Source: Cylicocyclus nassatus (taxonomy: Eukaryota > Nematoda > Chromadorea > Rhabditida > Strongylidae). Taken from it: a stretch of 64,000 bases of DNA. The position numbers and the translations under genes were made by a program. The notes below the pieces were generated by a model. It worked only from the letters and a program-made list of their open reading frames with translations. It did not search any database and was not told the origin of the DNA. Of this stretch, positions 57,230 through 64,000 are shown one piece after another; the stretch's first letter is position 1, and each line of letters opens with the position of its first letter. The stretch covers positions 70,911,006-70,975,005 of the forward strand of contig CATQJL010000223.1 in assembly GCA_958299035.1 (NCBI GenBank). Reading direction: 5' to 3'.

Positions 57230-57397
57230 ATGTTAAAGGGCGGCTCAACTCCGGAGAGAAACACTTCTCATAATTCCTCCTACAGAACCGTTCCGCAGTT
57301 AGAAACTACAGATTTGGAATCTTTTTTGAAGCGCATGACGATGCTTTATGCCTTATTTGGATTGGCAGGGGCGATTTGGGTAATGTCTAAGCGGTAG
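57230..57397 (+). CDS. Small tail-anchored-type membrane protein, 55 aa
   Basis: An acceptor TTTACTATATAG lies about 20 bp before an ATG at 57230, and the frame runs to TAG at 57395. The N-terminal half is polar (TPERNTSHNSSYR). The C-terminal half holds one membrane segment (MLYALFGLAGAIWVM) followed by SKR-stop. That is the layout of small single-pass membrane subunits, but I cannot name a family. It begins about 150 bp after the Tc1-like element. Chance is possible at this length, although the split between a polar half and a helix is suggestive. Confidence 0.4.
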   Translation: MLKGGSTPERNTSHNSSYRTVPQLETTDLESFLKRMTMLYALFGLAGAIWVMSKR

Positions 57398-58850
57398 TAA
57401 AGGCTGAAATAGACTATGAATATACAGATGCTAGAAAGCTAAAGACTTTTGTGGGCTAAATCACAAAACATACTATCAAGCAATCGCAAACTTGTTAATT
57501 CATTGCAAAAAAATTAGGGCATAATAAAGCATGAACCTGGGTTTTTGCTTAATTTGACAGTGATGAAAGCCAGCATGGATAACATTGCCCAAGGACATAT
57601 CTTCCTCAGATAAGTTGAGGAGGATTGTTTGAGGAGCTGTTTGATGGTGAAGGACATTAAAGTGACTGTTTCCTTTTGAGCTTTCTGATGCGGTGTGCAA
57701 CGAATAAAGCATTGCCGATAGTATCTTCTAACAATAAGATTCCGACGTAAATTATCATAAAACGCTCATTCGGTCTTTTCTAGAGTGTGTTAGAAGCACT
57801 CCTGACCATATGTTAACGATCCTTTGATATCACAATTATTTTTGTGGCTTTGTTCTCGTACTGATTCTTTCCTCAAAACGGGCATTTTGGCTCTTAGGGA
57901 TCAGCTGGCTGTGTGTGCAACATAACCTATAAAGACTTGTAGAGCTACTGAACCGCTTCATGGCCTCCACAACAAGCATGAATAGCAATCATTAAAGACT
58001 TTGAATAGTTGTTATTCCAACAATTTTACACTCAAGTGATTGCATCTCACAGTACAAAGAAGTTATGATAGTCTAAGATACAGCCTGTTGGGATTCTATG
58101 GCACAGTTTCTTAGAGGCACCGTCCACCTTGAGCTGAGGGTGTTGAGCTTTTGGCAGCCTATAATAGTAGGGTCCTCTATCAATCCAATGCCCAAGTCGC
58201 GGCGCAAAATGCCGCTTCGGTAGCGAGAAAATCGCTTCGGAATAGCGAAGATGCACGAGGACCCCCATCCATGCCCGCCCTCCCCCATCCATGCCCGCCC
58301 ATTTGTGCGCGCCCATCCAATCGCCGTTCTGGAAAGCCGGTCTGTGGGTTCTCCGGAACGGGAATTGTCGGGGTTTTCGAGCATTCTCGACTTCATATTA
58401 GGAATCAGGAACATTAGAAGACCCTGGAACGACAAAAACGTGGAAGTCGATCTGGGGGACGGTGCCTTCAACGGGCTTGCCTCAAAATTACGAAAATGAA
58501 CTGGTGTTCTTTTCCCAATTTTATCTCTGCGAGCAAAGCTTAGTAAAGAGCAAGCAAAGGGTCCTTAGAAAGTATACGCTTGCGCTTCCTGATATTATTT
58601 TTGCCGTGCAAGATTATCGTAAGAGAAAGAAGTTACGATTTTTCAGAAAGTGGTGCCGAACTTTTAGTTCAACCTAATCATCGCATCTCACAATCAGATG
58701 GCCACTTCTACTAAGGAGGCATTTCTTGTAAAAATCTGCGCGTAGTGTTTCTTAACTACCTATGCTTTCATAATACTCCAAGATATTTTTTATTCCCGTG
58801 TTGATGAAAACGGATAAAATATGAAATAAAATGTGCATGTGGTATTTCAG
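57398..58850. other. Intergenic; GC-richer patch with tandem CCCATCCATGCCCGCC
   Basis: At 58262-58315 the unit CCCCATCCATGCCCGCC repeats. Frames at 58073-58499 are open on both strands over this patch and cannot be told apart. A plus frame at 58462-58677 ends basic (DYRKRKKLRFFRKWC) and might be an exon of the gene that follows, but phases do not fit. Confidence 0.3.
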
Positions 58851-59373
58851 AAGAAAAGTAAAACTTCACATTTACGACAAGGTGATTTTCCTATTACTGC
58901 CGTTTTGAACCACACCTTTTTCGCTTTGCCGAACATCGAGCCATTCGTGTTTCTACTGACCAAAATGGTAGAAGGAAAATCTGGAAGAAAAATTGAATAC
59001 ATGTCCTTGAGAATTTTCCCAGAAGGGTTACCGAAAGCGCTAATTATCAAAGTATGATTTATTTCAATTGTTGGCATTGTGTTAAGGTTATGGGTCATTC
59101 TTTACGAACCCAACACGATTTTACGAAAAATTATGTTTTGGGTTACTTCACGTGCTAATCATGATTAGTGTCCACTTTGCCCACTACTGTGTAACAATCA
59201 GGCTGTGATAGCAGTATGGTAGAATCCATATATATATAAAACCGAAACTCTAAATTCGTTCATTGGTAAGTATGTGGCTTATAGTTTTTTTTTGTGAACC
59301 GATAAGGCTAAAATCCGCCTTTTTATAGATAAGGCACTGCGCACAAGATAGGTTACTTTTTGCGACGATTTGA
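58851..59373 (+). CDS. 3' exons of an unknown gene
   Basis: Acceptor GTGGTATTTCAG ends at 58850. The exon 58851-59051 (67 codons, phase 0) reads as good protein sequence (GDFPITAVLNHTFFALPNIE, then SGRKIEYMSLRIFPEGLPKAL) and ends at donor GTATGA. Acceptor CCGCCTTTTTATAG ends at 59328, and a last exon 59329-59373 adds IRHCAQDRLLFATI and TGA. The upstream part was not found. No family recognised. It converges on the minus-strand frame at 59430-59786. Confidence 0.4.
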
Positions 59374-59429
59374 AATATTTATTTGTTTACTTATATCGAG
59401 GGTTCACCAACCATTGTTGGATCCTTTCC

Positions 59430-59786
59430 TCAAAGTTCATGTAAGTCGGGCGATAAAGTCCATTTACATCTCTTGACGAAAAGGATCCGGTGTCTCATGT
59501 CAGCAAGGAAGACATCACAGTTTCGTTGCAGATATGGAGAAGAGCGGTAAGTCTCAACGGGGTCGAGTAGCTCAATTCCTGGGTGGGACCGGGGACGCCA
59601 TCTAGTATTCTTAAAAATTAAAGGACTGATGTAAGAAGGAGGTATTGGAACTTGAAACTTTCTTTTCGTAATCAGCCAAGTCTTAAAATCGATTAACTTG
59701 ATAATTTCCTGATAGGCCAACACCAGTCTCTTGCCGCCCCGTGTTCCTCGTACCCATACATACACTTGAATTTTCGGCAGCATCAT
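59430..59786 (-). CDS. Unknown protein, 118 aa, single exon or last exon
   Basis: A minus-strand frame whose first ATG follows a TGTTCCTCGCAG acceptor by one base. The product is protein-like throughout: KIQVYVWVRGTRGGKRL, then FKTWLITKRKFQVPIPPSYI, NTRWRPRSHPGIELLDPVE and a Cys-containing tail. It is basic, without signal peptide or membrane helix. AATAAA follows on the minus strand at about 59380. No family recognised. It may be a complete trans-spliced gene or a terminal exon. Confidence 0.5.
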   Translation of the reverse strand: MMLPKIQVYVWVRGTRGGKRLVLAYQEIIKLIDFKTWLITKRKFQVPIPPSYISPLIFKNTRWRPRSHPGIELLDPVETYRSSPYLQRNCDVFLADMRHRILFVKRCKWTLSPDLHEL

Positions 59787-60045
59787 TCTGCGAGGAACAT
59801 GAGCTAAAGAGTGGGTCTTATCTCTATCTACAGTACTCGCCGCAACATTAAATTACAATAACACGAGCCCGGACCATTCTGGCTAGAGTCTTGCCTAGGT
59901 CCTTTATCATGTGCCAGAATCCCGTAGAATTCCACCGTATGCTGGCAAAGCTGGATCTTACGACCCCCGATGGAGCGTATTGTCCGAAATGGCAAACAGT
60001 ACGATCAACCGGTGTTGTCGTGAATGTGTTAATGCACGCAGCGTG

Positions 60046-60051
60046 TATAAA
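60046..60051 (+). promoter_or_regulatory. TATA box-like element before a small gene
   Basis: TATAAA about 40 bp upstream of an ATG followed directly by a strong donor (ATG-GTAAGT). Spacing leaves little 5'UTR, consistent with a short leader. Confidence 0.35.
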
Positions 60052-60089
60052 GAGCTAAGCAGCGGAAGCTTATTTGTTTGAAATCCTCA

Positions 60090-60437
60090 TGGTAAGTGAT
60101 ACACAGTTTGCACCTTAGAGGAGTTCTCTAGCTCTGTTTATGAGCGATTATTTGTTGGTCTTACGTCTAATGATAATGAATTACATTGTTTTCGAGTTAG
60201 CAGCTGATGCACGGCTACCACAACAAGAAAGCCAGTGGCAGAATGCCAGTTTTTTCTGCTTTTCTTTCTAATCGCTTTTTGACTACACTATGTTCACAGT
60301 TTTTGCTCGTTTGTGTTCACAAAAATTCCCGAAAACTTATCCTAAACCACGTTCGTTGTTGTATGTTGTGTAAAGGCATTAAAATCACCTACCATTATCA
60401 CTCGCAATGTCAGCGCAGAGATTCCAGTCAGAAGTAA
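60090..60437 (+). CDS. Small gene with an ATG-only first coding exon
   Basis: The ATG at 60090-60092 is followed at once by GTAAGT. The acceptor TTTCGAGTTAGCAG ends at 60203, and the next exon starts CTG ATG CAC in phase (MLMHGYHNKKA...). Unspliced further, the frame runs to TGA at 60435 (78 aa, with a hydrophobic middle LTTLCSQFLLVCV). Alternatively a second intron from 60235 (GTGGCA) to a strong polypyrimidine acceptor ending 60299 gives a 35-aa product ending TYPKPRSLLYVV. The splice signals are good but the protein is short and unknown. Confidence 0.3.
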
Positions 60438-61369
60438 TCACGACTTACTTTGTGACCGTCTGCTCTTATGATTCCATGATGCAATCTCTAATACGTAGTT
60501 TTTTTCATCAACATCTGCGTTTCTGCAAAGCTTATTTCGCAAAAACGTACATATATTACAATCTTCAATACTCTGTTAAATTGTTAGCACTGCTCATCGC
60601 ATATGTGCCAATATCGTACGCTTAATTTAGAAATGGTCACTGACTACAAGGGATAGTATGCACATAGCTGAAATTACCTTAATTCACTAACTTCACGAAT
60701 CCACACAATACTTGGGGAGATTCGAAAAATTTAGAGTTTAACAAAAGGCAACATCTTCTTAATTTTAACCTATTCCAGTATTTTTTGATTTTTAGCCTCA
60801 AATATCCAGAACTGTTCGGTATTTTACTTTGTGTCTGATACACGTACATCCTGACCACATCGCTTTGAATTATCGCATCTCCCTCATCGTAGGATGAATA
60901 CGAGTTTTACCGCTGTGCTTGCACAAAAGTTGGAATTGGCTTGATAGTAGTTAATAAAAGTTCATTTTTATCCAAAATCGATAAATCATTGGAAATAAGT
61001 GAGTTTCGAAAGTTTCGCCGAGTAATTAACCGCGTACCAGCATGGACTTGTGTTCAAAATTAGTAAGATTTAGTGAATTAGTAATATTGAACTTGTCCTA
61101 GAATAGAAACAATTTCGTATTTATAAAACACATAGTAGAGCGTGCATCCAAATTCACTGTAAATGATTCTGCAATTAGTAAAATCTATGTTTTACTGTCT
61201 TTCGATAGGCCTGCTCAGGTATGTTATTGAGTAAGTAGTAGTCTCATCTCGAACTAACTTCCCGTACTCAATTATTTCACTTATTTAATCTACTTTATCC
61301 ATGTTTTTGAAGGCAGTGTCCAGGGAAGCCTCGATTTTGAAATTTTGTGCTTATACGGACCTACTCGCT
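60438..61369. other. Intergenic, nothing recognised
   Basis: AT-rich, short chance frames only. GGCAGTGTCCAGG near 61313 resembles GGCAGCGTCCAGG at about 208, so both may be parts of a dispersed repeat. Confidence 0.4.
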
Positions 61370-61708
61370 ATGCTGAATCCGAAAACCCACACTGGAAAGC
61401 GCGAAAGCGGTGAGAAAAGGGTCTAACGCAGGAGCCAAACAGCAAGTGGGTGGGGTCCCTCCCCCCCCCCCCCATTGTGAATTCACGCTCCCAGCTATTG
61501 GAGCGGTCTTCTCGATTCCGTTAGCCGTCCTAACATCGTTACCGACCAAGTGCGAATGATTCATTTGAAAGCGGAAGCGAGAAGATAGCTCCGGAAGCTG
61601 GGAGCGTGAATTCACAGTGGGAAGGACTTCGCCCACCTACTGATTCCCCTCCTGTGTTAGAGCAATTTTTAGCCGTTTTCGCGCTCTCCAATGTGCATTT
61701 TGGAGCGA
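61370..61708. repeat. Foldback MITE, about 340 bp
   Basis: Arms run from TGCTGAATCCGAAAACCCAC (61371) and AGCGCGAAAGCGG on the left to CCGTTTTCGCGCTCTCCA and TGTGCATTTTGG on the right. Inner arms GTGAATTCACGCTCCCAGCT / AGCTGGGAGCGTGAATTCAC pair almost perfectly. A 13-C run lies inside at 61461-61473. A terminal fragment of the same family is at 31230-31315. Confidence 0.75.
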
Positions 61709-61961
61709 ATAGGGCCCGGCTAAGCACAAGCACAAGCACAGCACATATCTCAAAATCGTGTTTTTTGGTAGGACACTGTGCCTTTGAGATGCGCCACAAA
61801 ACAAAAACAAAGAAACATAAACGCAGGTTCAGTCACATGGTACAACTAGATAAAAGTTGCTACCTGCTGGCCAGAATGGTGCTCAAAAAAAGACAATGCA
61901 AAAGGAATCACATCAAACACTGCAGTATGGTAATACCATTTCGTCTCATATTCTTAGCTAA

Positions 61962-62196
61962 AGGGCCGAGCATACTTCACGCGATTTCAGTCGCCGCACT
62001 ATTTGGCAATATTTCAATTGTTCGTAAATTACTGTAAGCATATTTCAAATGTACAGAAGATAGGGCATTTTATCAATTCACGTAAGTTATGCAAACTGTG
62101 CATGATGAGCAGCTTGCTGGTGTGTTGCATCCGAAGACTTCTGGCGAACTACCAAATCGCGTCGTGACTGAAGTTGCGTGAAGTATGCCTGGCCCT
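61962..62196. mobile_element. PIF/Harbinger-like MITE, 235 bp, TAA-flanked
   Basis: Ends AGGGCCGAGCATACTTCACG and the reverse complement of AGGGCCAGGCATACTTCACG, with TAA at 61959-61961 and 62197-62199. Same end type as 24059-24287. The shared interior words (TAAGTTATG, AGGGCATT) occur in the opposite order, so the two copies lie in opposite orientation or one is rearranged. Confidence 0.8.
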
Positions 62197-62199
62197 TAA

Positions 62200-63099
62200 T
62201 GCAGGAAACGCCAGTGTTTTGTCAACAACAGTACTACTCATTTTCAGTGCAGTTTGTTAGAGACTATACCAATCTGAGAAACTTTTAATGTTTTATCAGT
62301 ACCTTTGACCTTAAGCTTTCAATTATGACCCGCTAAAGTGCTCAAAATAACGGAGATGTATTATCAAGGCGGGTTATCATCACCATAGGTGTCATCACTT
62401 TTGATGTTCGCATTGGAGGTAGTAGACAGACGATATGGTTAGTCCACGCGTATCTAGGCTCCATTACACTACCTATTTCCATTTCATGCGTGTTTGAGCA
62501 ACATACGCGAATGTTGATGCACAATCAAAGCTTTAAACGATGCAGACTAGAGTAGATGTAAAACTTTGTTTTGTTAGGCGATTGCATCAGAAAATTCACC
62601 TAGTGCATTGAACAACTGAACAAAGTGACGAAATTTCGGTTTCCCTGAGAGAAGTGTGGCCTCTTGTATCAAAAAAAAAATGTAATAGTGTGACTAGCCA
62701 GCACAGCAATCGCAGGCATTCTATGTCACGTCGTCGTGCATGAGTGTCATGAACAGCTTACACAGCCTACACATGCCAGATAATTATACTGCATGAAACA
62801 ATAAGCCATTCGTAATCATCCAACATAAGCCAAGAGACGAAGTAAGCCATAAGACTATAATACTGGAAAAACTTGTTCGAATATATAGGAAACACGTAAT
62901 GAAACGATCCTGAATTAACACAAATATAAATGAGAATTAACTTCGATAACCTTTGTAAGGTCAAAACTTTGCAATGCTTTTTTAAAACTCAAAGTAATTA
63001 TGGCAGATTTTGGGGTAATCTTCTAAACCAGTGATCACAGCAATCAAACAAAAAGTTGAAAACTCCCAAACAACAGCTTGCTAGTTTTGGAATAATGGA
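62200..63099. other. Intergenic, nothing recognised
   Basis: AT-rich with short frames only (62342-62524 and 62767-62964, minus). Confidence 0.4.
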
Positions 63100-63114
63100 G
63101 ATTCAAGCCTCCCA

Positions 63115-63336
63115 CTAGTGGTTTGAACACGCGAATGTCATTGGTTGAAAGGTCAATTCCTTTGCCAATATGCCAAAACAATAAATTAAGTCAGCAATAA
63201 TTAGTCGTTGTTTTAAAGTTTCTAGCCCAATGAAATTGGGATTGTCGTCGTAATCAGAAATTGATGTTACTTTTTCAGAGCGTAACATTAGAGAAAACAC
63301 AGTCCGAGCGAAAATGTGTTGGACTTCCTCAAGCAT
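63115..63336 (-). pseudogene. C-terminal fragment of a LINE (CR1/Jockey-type) reverse transcriptase
   Basis: The frame reads LEEVQHIFARTVF, then a NFIGLETLKQRLIIADLIYCFGILA-type segment (quoted in part). This matches the thumb/C-terminal layout of CR1- and Jockey-like reverse transcriptases (LExVQ..F....., then GL.SL..RR...DLI..YKIL). Palm motifs are absent, and the frame ends where the sequence turns AT-rich, so only a short relic remains. Confidence 0.55.
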
Positions 63337-63706
63337 GATAATTTCTTTCTTTGATTTATGTGTGGAGGCTTGTTATTTCCGAAAAAATAAAAATTTGCTT
63401 GAAAAACTGCTTGAACTTGTAAAACTCTGTTTGCATACAGAGTACACTTTAACTAACAAGTTCAGAATTTTTCAGAGTACCAAATAGACAAATTCTGAAT
63501 CAAAGATGTTAGGAAAATAGAGGTACAGGAAAATAGATTCATCTCTAATCTTCGTCATCGTCGCATCCTTTTGGTACTTGAGGAAATCCGCGCTCGTAAT
63601 AAAGCAATCTGAAAGTTGTTGTAATCACAGATACTCACCTTATGCATTTAGTCACTTTTTTCCATTATTTTTTCTAGTGCTTGCGGGACATTCTGGCGGA
63701 GTGACC

Positions 63707-63793
63707 ATGCATCATAATAATAACTTTACTGATCCGTCTCCTAAGGTACTTGGTACTGATTCACCATCCGCGAAGGATAGAAGGCCTGGTTGA
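63707..63793 (+). CDS. Possible first or internal exon near the window edge
   Basis: Acceptor TTATTTTTTCTAG ends at about 63676, and ATG follows at 63707 (MHHNNNFTDPSPK). A donor-like AAG-GTACTT lies after SPK at 63746; otherwise the frame stops at TGA 63791-63793. If real, the gene would run off the right end. The evidence is splice consensus only. Confidence 0.25.
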   Translation: MHHNNNFTDPSPKVLGTDSPSAKDRRPG

Positions 63794-64000
63794 CCCAGAG
63801 ACGGAAAGCAACCTTGGTCCAACCTAACCATAGCGGAGCCTCCTGTGTCGTCCGTGTCCTTTGTGCGGCTACTGACTTCCTCACTAACACCGCGATGGCT
63901 CAGAGGTCAGTTTCTACACCGTCGTGTATTTCAGTACGTTGCGCGCGAGGCGAGGTCTAGACTCGCTGATGTTTCGTGGTGCCGTTTGGCGGTGTTGTCC
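63794..64000. repeat. GC-richer terminal segment, probably an incoming repeat
   Basis: Composition changes to GC-rich (GCGCGCGAGGCGAGG) up to the window end. TGGCTCAGAGG at about 63898 matches a pol III A-box pattern, and GGTCTAGACTC about 55 bp later is a weak B-box, so a tRNA-derived SINE or a LINE 5' region is possible. The element is cut by the window edge. Confidence 0.3.

Overview
The window looks like nuclear DNA of a nematode, most likely a strongylid such as a hookworm. The evidence is AT-rich intergenic DNA, short phase-consistent introns with TTTCAG-type acceptors, start codons placed just after acceptor-like sequence (as expected for spliced-leader trans-splicing), and an RTE-clade retrotransposon of the type I associate with hookworm genomes. 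The genus is an inference. No rRNA, convincing tRNA, CRISPR array or bacterial-style operon was seen.

Genes are sparse. The best supported are: an aquaporin of the AQP11/12 (unorthodox) type in six exons on the minus strand (6284-8538, 271 residues, with altered NPA boxes and a C-terminal KKSE); the 3' part of a C2H2 zinc-finger gene (845-1643, plus); and a single-exon 514-residue basic, lineage-specific protein (53675-55219, plus). Weaker spliced or small candidates lie at 20462-20730, 37856-38137 (minus), 50456-50907, 52482-52930, 57230-57397, 58851-59373, 59430-59786 (minus), 60090-60437 and the right edge (63707-63793). Functions are not recognised for these.

Most of the window is mobile-element debris, and inverted-repeat (foldback) elements dominate. 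From left to right: a 3.2 kb near-perfect palindrome flanked by TA (1839-5074); a 0.4 kb foldback inside an aquaporin intron; CAGGGCT-ended repeats near 17.1-17.8 kb; four copies of a repeat with ACTAGYTGGC and TATATAAGA ends, a CTGT microsatellite and, in two copies, head-to-head 120-bp arrays (19.7, 28.1, 30.5 and 34.0 kb), one nested in a mariner-ended foldback (33685-35706); GC-rich CCGCGG foldbacks (39.8-40.9 kb); a cluster at 41.8-45 kb made of a second foldback with a PIF/Harbinger-like MITE in one terminus, a dead mariner/maT-like transposase and another TA-flanked MITE; a 5'-truncated RTE retrotransposon inserted in a foldback (46.5-48.6 kb); further TWA/TTT-flanked MITEs (24.1, 39.0, 48.9, 62.0 kb); a TA-flanked Tc1/mariner-like deletion element (56141-57080); and a LINE reverse-transcriptase tail (63.1 kb).

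The genes show no shared pathway. The interest of the region is structural: many independent palindromic elements, several nested in one another so that insertion order can be read, around a few short genes. Exon borders were read by eye from splice consensus and phase; no transcript data or database search was available.
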